Positions 12,601-22,448 of a stretch of 64,000 nucleotides of DNA are shown piece after piece. This stretch comes from Varroa destructor (lineage: Eukaryota; Arthropoda; Arachnida; Mesostigmata; Varroidae). The translations under genes and the position numbers were made by a program. Numbering within the stretch: the first letter of the stretch is position 1; each line of letters starts with the position of its first letter. The DNA is taken from positions 20,435,126 to 20,499,125 of the forward strand of contig NW_019211455.1 in NCBI RefSeq assembly GCF_002443255.2, in the 5' to 3' direction. Below the pieces are notes generated by a model, which saw only the letters and a program-made list of their open reading frames with translations, ran no database searches and was not told the origin of the DNA.

Positions 12601-12993
12601 TTTGTCGTCAGCATATTAACGATTGTAAGCAGAACTATAAACACGGACTTTTGTTATACGGTACACGTTAATGCTAGACCCCTGCGTAGATCCCACAGAG
12701 CGGCAGTACAACGAAACCGCCGGGCCGCTGTGGTCAGTCAAAATCTTACCTATGTCTCACCGCCAGCCTATGAGGCCAGCCATAAAAGCACTGCTAGAGC
12801 GCTAGCCATTAAGAGAAAACGTGAAGTTGTAGGGGCGGTCCACACTACTCGGGGTACCATCAGCGACGCTAGTACTACTACTCGCTTAGCTCAGACCCCT
12901 TCGTCCCTGTACATATATCTGGGGGGCAGACAATCGACCCACACGCTTGTGGAGAAACGGGATCAGTCAACCTCCGCTGCTATTGCTCTCTGA
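12601..12993 (+). CDS. Open stretch of 131 codons without ATG, possible internal exon
   Basis: The frame stays open from the base after a TGA (12,598-12,600) to the stop at 12,991-12,993 and contains no Met. If coding, it would have to be an internal exon. The second half is Ser/Thr/Ala/Arg-rich (RGTISDASTTTRLAQ) with a basic KRKR patch, suggesting a disordered region. I see no strong acceptor or donor. It sits between two other long + strand frames in different phases. Confidence 0.17.
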   Translation, partial: FVVSILTIVSRTINTDFCYTVHVNARPLRRSHRAAVQRNRRAAVVSQNLTYVSPPAYEASHKSTARALAIKRKREVVGAVHTTRGTISDASTTTRLAQTPSSLYIYLGGRQSTHTLVEKRDQSTSAAIAL

Positions 12994-13061
12994 TGCGAAC
13001 GAAAACGTTTAAAAGCGGCGGACCAAATGGGCAGGCGAGCGCTGGATAGCATTTAACAGGA

Positions 13062-13517
13062 ATGGGGGTTACACAAGTTTTCGGTGATGAAACCGCTTCG
13101 GACGACTTTTGGTCACTTGGGGATACGGAAACGATGATGATCGCAGGCCTAAACGAAGTTGGTTCTGCCTCTGCAGCCAAGAGCCAGCCAGCCAGCGAGC
13201 GAGGGCCTACGTGCTTTCTCGGTTTCATGCCTGAAGCTAGCTTTCAGTTGTTCTTCGATACCATGTTTACTGCTGCTGCTGCTGCTGCTGTTATACCAGT
13301 GAGCCCTGCTAGGCACTGGGTACGACGTCAACTCGATGCCGACGGCTACACAAAATGCGTTTATCACCACCAAAGAAAAAGCGATGACGGCAGCAAGTTG
13401 GATCGCACAATGTTCATTACCCTTTATAGTTATTTAGGTGCTGGAGTACGCGTGCTAATAAATGTTCCGAGTTTTACGCTTTGCCGTTGGCGGCTGGCCC
13501 AAAAAAACTGTGATTAA
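13062..13517 (+). CDS. Candidate ORF, 151 aa, acidic N-terminus and poly-Ala run
   Basis: The frame runs from ATG to TAA. G is enriched at first codon positions (about three in ten) and lower at second positions, a coding-type bias. The first 35 residues are acidic (FGDETASDDFWSLGD). An Ala-rich part follows, with six Ala from a CTG repeat at 13,270-13,290. The end is basic and aromatic with HHQRK and a hydrophobic patch (LYSYLGAGVRVLI). No domain is recognised. The repeat and an overlapping 82-codon minus-strand frame mean chance openness remains possible. Confidence 0.3.
   Translation: MGVTQVFGDETASDDFWSLGDTETMMIAGLNEVGSASAAKSQPASERGPTCFLGFMPEASFQLFFDTMFTAAAAAAVIPVSPARHWVRRQLDADGYTKCVYHHQRKSDDGSKLDRTMFITLYSYLGAGVRVLINVPSFTLCRWRLAQKNCD
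13182..13204. repeat. Short imperfect (CAGC)n/(GAGC)n run
   Basis: Tandem AGCC units are followed by AGCG units over about 23 bases, inside the 13,062-13,517 frame. Confidence 0.6.
13270..13290. repeat. (CTG)7 trinucleotide repeat
   Basis: Seven perfect CTG units. In the surrounding + frame they read as GCT (poly-Ala); on the minus strand a frame reads poly-Ser. Confidence 0.9.
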
Positions 13518-13611
13518 ACCCAGTTTTAAATCAAACAACCTTGCCTGTCCCTAGGTGTAGAAGGCTGACATGCTACCACAACGCCATCAGGCGACCCACG
13601 TGCTGAACTGT

Positions 13612-13640
13612 ATTCTACTATCAGCAGAATGTAGTAGAAT
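13612..13640. other. Perfect 9-bp hairpin
   Basis: ATTCTACTA (13,612-13,620) is the exact reverse complement of TAGTAGAAT (13,632-13,640), with an 11-base loop. It lies about 95 bases beyond the stop of the candidate ORF ending at 13,517. No T-run follows. Confidence 0.5.
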
Positions 13641-13649
13641 CTACCTATT

Positions 13650-14770
13650 ATATTGTCTGTGCTCGTAGCGCAGCAAATCATTACGTTGTTATTGACTAAA
13701 TACTGACGGCCTTACTATGTCCGGCTTCGGCTCTACCGTCATTATTGTCGTCGTCAACATTCTTTAAAGGCTCTCTAAATCGCCATGGGTACACAGGGCT
13801 CCATCTGTGTGCATGGAACAATTTTACACAGAGCTGAGTTACTACTTTCGATGCGATTTATATATGTTTCTGTCCTAACGTATTCGTTTGCTGGCCTCCG
13901 TCGCTACGTGTATACCTATTGCTATCAGTAATTTGTGCCGTAAAGCTAAATTATATGGGCGCCATCTGGCGTCGATTCGCGATTACACCTCCCCTTCGTC
14001 TCCCTGTCAAATCAATGTCCGTTGACGTGTACGCACTTTATTGCTGGATATTATGCTACAGTGAGTCGTCGCCAGCTTTTCAATGTACGAAATGCCAGCA
14101 GTGCCTACATATCAGCTAATGCACCTCGTTCATGAGACTCGTAGCAAGAGTCAAAGCGAGCGGAGATGGGCGCATGAGGTTGGCAAGGGTCGAACGAGAA
14201 AGTTCGTCCCAAATCGTGTTCTTCGGGTAAATGCCGTATTGGCCGCTGCCTAGCGCATACACGATACAACAGTCAATCGACCGATAGATTTGCATTCACG
14301 TCGGTAGGTGAATCGCTTAGTTGATGGCGTATTTGGTTTTATGACGCGATTACGAATCGGATAAGCTTAGAGTTCCCGCTAGCTTCAACCTCAGCCCCAT
14401 TTCCCCCTCTCATGGGACTCATTAACGTAGACGTTGTTTATTCGTTCAGCATTGTGTTGTAGATTGCAGGGGGAAAGTTTTACAAAGACCGCCAAACGTA
14501 GCTAACGAAACCGCAAAGAAATAGGCGGGAAAGAAATCTTAAAAATCGTTTACCATTAATAAACACTGAACGCTGACGTCTAGCGCTGACTAATCCGTGG
14601 AAGATGCAGGTAGTATCAAGGCTCATGTACACTGTGGTCGTATTGTGAAAAAGTTAGACAATTATATAGCTCAATCGCTCACGTAATTCAATTGCCACTT
14701 ACCTTTTATGTTGCCTTTAATTAATACAATACGTTATAAAATTCTAATCTACGATTGTTGTTTGGAAAGC
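13650..14770. other. No gene recognised
   Basis: One 66-codon frame (13,919-14,119) is present without supporting signals. A GTGAGT donor-like hexamer at about 14,057 has no convincing exon upstream. Nothing else stands out. Confidence 0.45.
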
Positions 14771-14772
14771 AT

Positions 14773-14836
14773 GCTATGATAGGCTCGCGCATCCAAAACC
14801 ACCTACTAACATAGCTGCTATAAAGCCTATCATAGC
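14773..14836. other. Perfect 13-bp inverted repeat with 38-base spacer
   Basis: GCTATGATAGGCT (14,773-14,785) is the exact reverse complement of AGCCTATCATAGC (14,824-14,836). The pairing stops abruptly on both sides. It may be the terminal repeats of a tiny foldback element or a structured RNA. No flanking direct duplication is obvious. Confidence 0.7.
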
Positions 14837-15175
14837 CTTAACATATGCGGCCGGCATTGGTTGTCCTCTTCACTGAGAAGTTGGTTTAGCTTTCGTGTAT
14901 TTTCTGATACGGTCGAAAGTAGGAAACTCACAAAAGCGAGCACTATTCATTGAAACGTAGCATGAATGTTTTGGCCGTAAAATCTTATTTGTTATAATAT
15001 ATATTATGATTAATCTTATTTCGTTACATCTAATTATAACAGGCTTTTCAGGTATTGTCATGATTACGAGTAATAGATATGTGATCAGACAGCGTAAATT
15101 ATTACTTAACTATTCCTTGCAAATATATAAGAAAAAGGCGGAATTAGTAAAATACATTTAATCGTGCACAAAAGT

Positions 15176-15508
15176 ATGAGGGTCTTAAATATCTTTACGA
15201 AACATCATGTCCTTGTCTGCCAGGGTAAATCAGTTACTTTTTGTGCGGACAAACACAGTGTTAATCACACAACTGTACTCGGCTGCTGTAGAAAGTCTCG
15301 ATCGGAATATCTAAACAGGCTCCGTGTAACTGCCGGGCATTTTTGGTGCAAGGAAGCGACGCATACCGACTACCCCATAAAAAACAGATTTCCTAAGACG
15401 TCCACCCTGTACCATTACGACGTTACGAACTTGGCTGCTATCTTGCCTAATCGCTTGTCTCGCCAGCCGACCAATCGTGATAGGGTCTATTCAACCTTAT
15501 GGTGCTAG
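15176..15508 (+). CDS. Candidate ORF, 110 aa, Cys/His-containing, unknown
   Basis: The ATG at 15,176 is the first in a frame ending in TAG at 15,506. The product has six cysteines and is basic, with a CCRKSR patch near the middle. Cys spacing does not match a zinc finger or knottin I know. The N-terminus (MRVLNIFTKHHVLVC) is mildly hydrophobic but not a clear signal peptide. There are no supporting splice sites. Alternative: chance frame. Confidence 0.2.
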   Translation: MRVLNIFTKHHVLVCQGKSVTFCADKHSVNHTTVLGCCRKSRSEYLNRLRVTAGHFWCKEATHTDYPIKNRFPKTSTLYHYDVTNLAAILPNRLSRQPTNRDRVYSTLWC

Positions 15509-15754
15509 TATGAAGTAGGATACAACGTAGGTTTGGTGGCAAGACGCGTACCCCGACTGACTACATATGAAGAACCTGTACGCAATGGATTTTTGTCGTT
15601 GTTTTTGCTGCCGCCGTTGCCGCTGCTGAACGTTGTTTTAAGTACGGTCTGACATGTGCATAGACTTATCGTATTACCACTATAGGAACAAGAGGAAGAA
15701 TCATTGTGGCCATCGTGACACAATAGCTCGAGTCGTTGTAGCGGAGATAGGACG

Positions 15755-15779
15755 GCTCTGCATGCTGCCCGTGCAGAGC
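15755..15779. other. Perfect 8-bp hairpin
   Basis: GCTCTGCA (15,755-15,762) pairs with TGCAGAGC (15,772-15,779) around the loop TGCTGCCCG. GTGCAGAG then recurs directly at 15,784, giving a small direct repeat. Confidence 0.45.
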
Positions 15780-15860
15780 TGACGTGCAGAGTGCATGTGA
15801 CGTCTGTACGTTCACTACACCGGGTAATTTCGCCTTGTGCCGGAAAACTTCAGTGCGTGC

Positions 15861-16130
15861 CTACTCATTGCGATCGATTATTTCGTGTGTGTAGATTACC
15901 TTTAATGGCTTGTTCATATGCCATAGTTTTTCTAGCTGCTGTAAAAACAGCGCAATATATAGACGAGAAATCACAAACGCATTCAGACGTAAATAGGCAA
16001 GATAACAACCTATTCTAGCTTTATTAATACCTAATCTTCCATGAGCAAAATGCGAGAGTCGTTTATTAAATTTAATTCCGCCAGCTAGCCTGATAGCAAT
16101 GGATGAAAGCATTACTAGTCGGTCGGGCAT
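15861..16130 (-). CDS. Candidate ORF, 89 aa from ATG, basic and Leu/Ile-rich
   Basis: On the minus strand the frame opens after a TGA at 16,169-16,167 and the first ATG is at 16,130. The product alternates basic and hydrophobic segments (RLAGGIKFNKRLSHF, CYLAYLRLNAFVISRLYIALF) and ends in an acidic tail. The KFNKRLSHFAH segment is faintly like the late part of a non-LTR reverse transcriptase, but no catalytic motif is visible to support that. No splice signals were identified. It is mostly an unexplained open frame. Confidence 0.2.
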   Translation of the reverse strand: MPDRLVMLSSIAIRLAGGIKFNKRLSHFAHGRLGINKARIGCYLAYLRLNAFVISRLYIALFLQQLEKLWHMNKPLKVIYTHEIIDRNE

Positions 16131-16329
16131 CAGAACTTTTGGAAGCCAGAGCACAAATAAAGTCTTTCATATTAGACATAGCTATTGTCCAGTATTATCA
16201 TGATCTAATTAATAATATTTTTTTGAAAGCGTCAAGGAACTATGAACGATTCTATCATTGTTCTGACGCGGACACCAGAGCCCCCGGCTGTGCATTTTAT
16301 TTTAGCCCCATAAAGAATACACAATAAAC

Positions 16330-18610
16330 TTTTTTTTATCATACACAGAATGTTCATATAAAACAATCTACGTAGAATAAACAGCGTCATACAGAATGTT
16401 AACAGCAGAGATAACGGCAGCATCAGAGACTTACTACGTATATATATAAAGTCTAGAAAGTACACCATATCGGGCAGGGCTTCTTCATCACTGACATCAC
16501 CTAATTAAGGAAATCGTTCTGTAAACGTTGTCTCCGTGTCGTTTTGTCAACAACCCTGACAGACCCGTAACCTGCACGTGGGTCTATAGCTACCGATAGT
16601 AAAGCGGTACTTCGTACACTGAGAAACATAACCTCGCCGTAGCTCTAATGAAACACGGCTAAAAGTCATTTGTCGAGTGTCCTATTGGTAAGGCTTGATC
16701 CGGGATGTATACGCAGCCTTCGTACGAATAGGTGCATTATCAATCGAGGAACATTGTCAAATTTCAATATTGTAGTAGCGGGAACATTGATCCCCTATTC
16801 GAATCGTGTACTATGCACACCTTATCAGCGTTCGTTTGTCCTGTCATGTGTTGATCTTGTAATTTACTAATCAATTATTCAAAGCGATCTCAGAATTAGT
16901 TTGTCACTATTAGAGTGCTTATGGCCTCATGGATGAAGTCGAACGGCGATGGACCATTGTTTATAAAGTATACATAGAGATTTGTCGAAGATCGACCTAG
17001 CTTAATTAATCTTCTACGTATATCATACGTTCGTTGCACACTGTAGTACGCTTTCTGCTTCGCGACTCGGAAAACTATTGAATAGTCGTGGTTTAATGAT
17101 AAATTATCAGATATTCTTTATATACAGGATTGTAAAAGAAATTAAATTAAGCTTAGTGGCTGATTGTTACATTTGTCTTCTAAACTGGGCTAAACCTCAA
17201 ACCGTCGGCCCAATCAATTCTATTTGCCTTCCGTGCTAGCTCTCAGCCCTGCTCGTTCCATTGGATTCATTGATACCCCATTAGTCGATAAATAAGGCAA
17301 TCTGTGTAGAACGTTGGACGTTAAGATTATGCATTTCAACGTTTTCCAATTTCCTGCCCTTCCAGACTCATTTGAGTGGATAGCCGTTCCACCGCCTCAC
17401 CACAGTTCTGGGTTGCTCGTATATCTAAAAAGTAATCGGGGGAACGAAGAAGAATCCGAAATTATGTGTAGTGTTTATGTGGAGTCGGTGAGTTAGGGTG
17501 GCCGCAGTCAAACGGGCTCCGATCCACGTCAATTTAGCTATGAATTAATTTGATTCATCCAATTTAGAAACACAACGAAGTGTTTCTCTAACTTATTTGC
17601 TGGTCCCAATCGTCGTTTGATTACTCACTTCGGCTTGAGGGGGTGATTTTGCAACGATGTACGCTTTCGGCGAAAACCTAACTGTAACAGTCTACTGATT
17701 CGGATCTCTTCGCAACATCATCAGATAGCAGATACTGTGCAGCGAAAGAATAAACTATGCATCCAATAACGTGTTGAAATCCATCGCTAAGGTTACGCCT
17801 AACGAATAGGCTGAAGGGTGCCTGTTAAATCAGATTATGTAACATCGGCCAGTGCTAAAATTCCAATGCGTCGTTTTCCTCATTTCATTCATATTACAGC
17901 TGACTATAGGAAATTAAGCTAATCATTCCCTGATGTGCCTTAGGGTCCAAATTATTATTAGACATTGTCCAAAGATTTACTAAGCGTTATCCAAACTGCA
18001 TGAAGCTACTGTAATTAACGATCCGTTCCGGATCTTTTTGTCCCGTCGATTTTTTACCTTGGTGAATACTTCACCTGCCTTTCTCTGACCAAAGCTAATT
18101 CTGAATTCGAGGTACGACATGGGTCAGCAAGAAGCCAAAGTGTCCTTTGCTAACTGCTATAGACAATTACATTCGGTTGGTCTCATGGCATCCGACAAGA
18201 ATCGATCTGTTTATTCGTGAAGAAATGCAGCCGGTCGGACTCGCTTTAGACGGCGCTTGGCCGCCAGTTGTGTGTGTATATATATATAGAAACCTATTAA
18301 TAGTCATTTCTACATATCCACCTTTGTTTGTTGTCTGATTAGTTCGGTCACTGAATCTTCCGGCCGGCATTCGTCAGCTTCGCCCAAGTCAATATGGGCT
18401 CGCCTGGGGGCAACTCTCTGGTAAATGCAATGCTCAATACCTGTTCGATTTGCTTGTCCTGTCAACCGGGTTAGCATCACGAGCGGCTCTCGCAGAGTGA
18501 CAGCTGGAAGAAAACGTCTCTCGACTTAACAGCTAACCAATGGCATTACGACTACAGGTTAAACTCAGCTCTTCGTTAATCTCTTGCTTTACTTTTAAAT
18601 ATATATTCGA
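16330..18610. other. No gene recognised
   Basis: Frames are below 70 codons. A perfect 8-bp hairpin, AGAAACAC (17,566-17,573) with GTGTTTCT (17,580-17,587), is the only structure noted. Simple AT tracts occur toward the right end. Confidence 0.45.
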
Positions 18611-18614
18611 ATAC

Positions 18615-18632
18615 TATATATATATATATATA
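18615..18632. repeat. (TA)n microsatellite
   Basis: Nine TA units follow an ATATATATTCGAATAC stretch. The whole 18,598-18,633 interval is a degenerate AT alternation. Confidence 0.85.
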
Positions 18633-19496
18633 TCTGTACGGAATGAGAAAGCAGAATAGAAAGTTTGTACACGGTTGCGTACTTCATGTGGAACAACACA
18701 TGGTGAAAGCAGTTAGTTTACCTTTTCGTTATCAGACTGCGTATAAGAAAAAAATATACAGATATATTTATATAATTATATTAGCTTGGTGAACGATTGA
18801 TATAGTGCAACTTTTATCATAAGGTTGTCTTAGAAGTTAGCTAATTAGGAGTAAAAAGAGAAATAACAACACCGAGATCGATCTACCGCAGGAATGGAAC
18901 GAATGTATATATCTTCCGTCCACTTTACGTATTTTAAGTGGGCGCGTTTGTTTTTGCAAGCTGACGTTGGCCCAAATAAGAGCAACTCATTTCGTAGTGG
19001 AAAAGGTCACCTTTTGACATCTTGTCGGCAGACACTGATGCCATCTGCTTAGGTCGTTTTTTCTTGGCTTGGCCTGCCTAAAATCTTTCAGTTTTTCGGT
19101 AAAGTTTTCTCGGATTAATCGTGTTTTACCTAGAAACAACACATTTCGTTTCGCCGTAATTCCCGCATCCTCATACCATATATCAATGGATTTCGTTTAC
19201 AGAATACGAACTTAGATGAAGCAGAATTTGGTGTGGAGCGACGCATTACTAGATCCGAAATCTGTTTGAAGTGAACAAAGTTTTCCACCATAGATTGGGC
19301 ACGTTCAGGGACATCAGTTGTGAACACTTTTTTTATGTGTTGAGTTTTTGTATAGAAATTATATACGCGATTTCGATAACACATAGTACTTCAAACGCGG
19401 TGATTTCACAACACTCTCCAGAACCAGGCACTTGATTCGATGTAGAAGTACCACCGTTACGAAGCTACAGTGTCCAGTCAAACACTAAACCAGTCA

Positions 19497-19539
19497 CTTT
19501 TCCATGTACACAGTAGATGTTTATGTGTACATGGAAGAG
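19497..19539. other. 16-bp near-perfect hairpin with 11-base loop
   Basis: The left arm 19,497-19,512 (CTTTTCCATGTACACA) pairs with the right arm 19,524-19,539 (TGTGTACATGGAAGAG). All 16 positions pair, with one G-T wobble; the core is 13 contiguous Watson-Crick pairs. The loop is GTAGATGTTTA. The stem is short for a microRNA precursor unless the flanks extend it: TCACT just outside could pair with AGTGA near 19,550. Alternatives are a foldback repeat or an inverted duplication footprint. Confidence 0.7.
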
Positions 19540-20000
19540 ATGCGAAGAGTGAGATCAGAAAAATTACGCGGAATTATTGACCCGAAATGAAGCACACATA
19601 TACTCGCAAACTCTAAGAAAGGAATCAATATAATAATATTTAAATAGTTGCGAAACATTTATTCTATATAGTCGTGCATAATGTAAAAGATGGAAGGCTT
19701 CATCTCTCTGTAGAAGCAATTTCAATGAAGCACCCCACATCAGTCGGATTGATAACAGTACTCTACAGATGTTACACTTTGTGTATTTAACTTATATCGT
19801 TCGTTACTTGAATTCTTAGAATGACCATTCATCTTTTAGCTCTAGACATGAGTACTTTAAGTGTGACTCCCTCAGTGCCCTGCCTGGCTGTGGCGCTCCC
19901 AACAACTGCCTTCCAAAAGACCAACAAACCGGTATTTTAATGCGATCACCGGAAAGATCACTCTAGACCTTCAAAGTTCAACCTTTTCCAGAATGAGCCA

Positions 20001-20180
20001 ATGATCCTAGGCCCTAGTGTGAGTACGTGTGATGACTCGGGAAGAGTGACTAGTCGAATTCCTTGGCTGTGTGAGCTCAGCGTGAGTCCAGCGTGTCCTG
20101 GTGTTCATACCACGACAAATGCTATCAATCTCCAAAAACGACAACGACCGGAACGGCCACCTCGACGAAACTCAGACTAA
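20001..20180 (+). CDS. Candidate ORF or exon, 59 aa from ATG
   Basis: The frame is open from 19,941 to the TAA at 20,178-20,180, 79 codons, with an ATG at 20,001. It contains two GTGAGT hexamers (at about 20,021 and 20,081) that could be donors, and ends in an Arg/Pro-rich tail (RQRPERPPRRNSD). It overlaps the next frame (20,093-20,296) in another phase. One of the two is probably a shadow. Confidence 0.15.
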   Translation: MILGPSVSTCDDSGRVTSRIPWLCELSVSPACPGVHTTTNAINLQKRQRPERPPRRNSD

Positions 20181-20296
20181 GTCAACATGGACTGATTTGT
20201 CCTACACCAGTTGGTCTTGCGCCTCCTCTTCGGCCCTCTGTGATACAAAGAACTACAAGTCCTAAAAACCGAGAGAGCAATAGTCCAGTTTCTTAG
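20093..20296 (+). CDS. Open frame, Ser/Thr/Pro-rich, no ATG at its start
   Basis: This 67-codon frame begins at a GTG rather than an ATG and ends in TAG. It encodes a Thr/Ser/Pro-rich segment (KTTTTGTATSTK) and a Pro-rich middle, the kind of composition seen in disordered or mucin-like regions. No domain is visible. It belongs to the cluster of staggered open frames at 19.94-20.80 kb. Confidence 0.15.
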   Translation: MSWCSYHDKCYQSPKTTTTGTATSTKLRLSQHGLICPTPVGLAPPLRPSVIQRTTSPKNRESNSPVS

Positions 20297-20456
20297 CTAG
20301 TAGTCTGCTGTAGCTATATATCTATGCGCACGCGCTCATGGAGTTCCTAGACAGTAGGGCCGTACGCAAGCAGTCCCGACCGAACTACGTTGATCGTTCG
20401 CTATCAGCCAAAAACACTCCGTAAATCCCTGGAGAGAGGAAAGACGAAGTGAGTCG

Positions 20457-20690
20457 ATGGGAAAGAACTTCCATCCCATTGATACGTCTATTCGTGTATC
20501 CGCTGAATGTTCCATTCAAAGCTCCTTTGTGCCCCTGTCTGAGGGCTTCTCCACCTTCTCATCCTTCTTCTTAAGTCCTTTCCTCGTCCTTCGAAACGAG
20601 TCAAGTGCTACCAATATCCATGCTACCCGCGCAACCAAATACTGCATACCGGTCACTCCTAAACTCGCCGACTACGAACTATTTAGCTAG
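20457..20690 (+). CDS. Candidate ORF, 77 aa, C-ending codons frequent
   Basis: ATG to TAG. Third positions favour C and G more than the surrounding DNA, a mild coding signal. The product is Ser/Phe-rich (GFSTFSSFFLSPFLVL) in the middle and ends in KLADYELFS. It overlaps the stronger exon candidate at 20,576-20,802 in another phase. Its pyrimidine-rich middle is the same DNA that would be the acceptor tract of that exon, so the two readings are competing explanations. Confidence 0.15.
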   Translation: MGKNFHPIDTSIRVSAECSIQSSFVPLSEGFSTFSSFFLSPFLVLRNESSATNIHATRATKYCIPVTPKLADYELFS

Positions 20691-20802
20691 TGCTGCTACT
20701 CCAGCTGCTCCACCTCCCACAGATTTATTGACGTCTAGGGACAGTCCAGGCCGTCACGGGTGCCAAGCAATAGGACCTGAGTCATCACGCACGTCGCCCT
20801 AG
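20576..20802 (+). CDS. Candidate terminal exon, Ser/Pro/Ala/Thr-rich
   Basis: An excellent splice acceptor precedes 20,576: about 20 bases almost wholly C and T, then TTAAG. The downstream frame is open for 75 codons to the TAG at 20,800. It encodes SPTTNYLASAATPAAPPPTD followed by a Gly/Ser/Pro-rich end, resembling the disordered part of a regulatory protein. No DNA-binding or catalytic motif is present in what can be seen. The in-frame codon before the AG is a stop (TAA spanning the acceptor), consistent with an exon edge. No matching upstream exon was identified. Confidence 0.3.
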
Positions 20803-20849
20803 CACTCACGGCCGGCAAACGTTAACGGGTTGCCACTAACTGAACAATA

Positions 20850-22340
20850 CTTGGACTGCGTCGTATGTTCTCGAATGTAAGTGATAGTTGTACGATCTAT
20901 TGAGGGACAATGATATCCTGACAGGCTTCGTCGGCGCGTGGAAAGTGTGGTCATAATAGTAGTATACTGAATGCCATTGTCTGTAATAGCTGTTTGCCGC
21001 TAATGATGACGAAGAGCTATGGGATTGTCCAATCGATTGATAATATATTACGCTCCTAGCTTTATATGAAATTCTACTCGAACACTTTATCTCCATCGCA
21101 GGCAACGAAATTCGGAAGGCAGTTCAAAAAGCCACGAAGGTACAGCGTACTCGCGTTAGCTGGTTCGTTGACTTATCAGCCGGAGTGCAGACCATTATGG
21201 GGTGTTCCAAGGCCCATGAGCTCCGTTCAGCGGCGGAAATAGTGACTGCGCTGAGTCAATATGATTGGATTCGTCATCATGCCTAGAGACGGGATATGAC
21301 CCGTGACAACATACGCCGGCGTCAGCGTTAGAACGCATTATTACCATATTACGATTCCGATGAACTAATTATAACTCAGGCCATCTGTAGGAATTGTCAA
21401 TTGCGAAAAACGCAAGGAACCTATTTTTGAAGCACTGCTCGAGCGTGAAATCAGATCTAAAAGCGTAAATTACACCTGAGTAATCGCGTGAGATGCGTAT
21501 AATATCGTGACTCTATACTTGCCGGCATCTTTAGGAAGAGCTTTAAAATGATCGTATTGAATACTCTTAGGATGAATGGAAAATGATCACTAGTAAATTT
21601 TTGGGTAACCCATAGAGGGATTTGAATAGCTAGTGACTGTTCAAGTCTCTGTGCGCCAACCAGTCGTCTATATGGCCTCTGAGGTCACTCCTCGGGGTTA
21701 CGATACACGTAAGCAAATGCAGGTTTTGCTAAAGCCATGCCAAACCCATAAAAAGTGTAGAAACTAATTGATTCTACTATTTGCGAAGCATAGAAGTTCA
21801 TCTCGCTTTGATCGTTCGACTATGTTCAGTTAACTATATCACAGATACCTACTTACACTACAAATCGGAATCAACTAGCGTTATACAAACTGTCGGATGC
21901 ACCTTTTTGAAAACAGGCCCCGATTGAACTATGCCATCTGTTGTTAATACGTGTTAGGCTGTGTCGCAATACCAAAAATCAGGGGTGTAGTCCTAGGGTT
22001 CACTTAGAACAACGAATTTCTTTAGGATGACTCTAGATTTGTCAATATTATTGCGTAAATATTTTACGCCTAAACTCTAGTAAAGATTTATGTTCGGACC
22101 ACCTCAAAAACTACGGCTTCAACAGTTTCGGTGACCTTTTTCCTTGGGTTGACAAAAATATCGTATTATAAAAATCTAAATTTCCCTATGTGCTCTAATC
22201 GAAGCTAGTTCACTTCATGACTTCATAAAATGGCTACACTCGCTTGGTCCCAGCAGTGATGATCGCGATTGTAGTTTTATCTGTTGTCAACAGAGGTCTT
22301 GCAATGGGAAAACGTAAATTTTACATGATATAGTATACTA
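20850..22340. other. No gene recognised
   Basis: One minus-strand frame of 89 codons (20,836-21,105) is Ser/Tyr-rich and unsupported. No repeats or RNA genes were identified. Confidence 0.4.
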
Positions 22341-22349
22341 TGTATAGGG

Positions 22350-22448
22350 TGGGGCAAGAAAATCTTGATAGCTTCAGGGCTATCTTTGTTTGACATTCGA
22401 ACGATATGTATACAAGCAATACATATCTGTCAAGAAACGCTTGCCCCA
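22350..22448. other. Compact branched inverted-repeat element, RNA-like fold
   Basis: A perfect 9-bp stem closes the element: TGGGGCAAG (22,350-22,358) with CTTGCCCCA (22,440-22,448). Inside are two arms. Arm 1 is GATAGC (22,367-22,372) with GCTATC (22,379-22,384) around a 6-base loop. Arm 2 is a 9-bp stem, GATATGTAT (22,403-22,411) with ATACATATC (22,419-22,427), around a 7-base loop. Arm 2 is extended by 7 pairs, TTTGACA (22,389-22,395) with TGTCAAG (22,428-22,434), across a TTCGAAC bulge. That makes about 31 pairs in 99 bases. It could be a non-coding RNA, a tRNA-like relic, or a tiny inverted-repeat transposon. No family is recognised. Confidence 0.6.
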
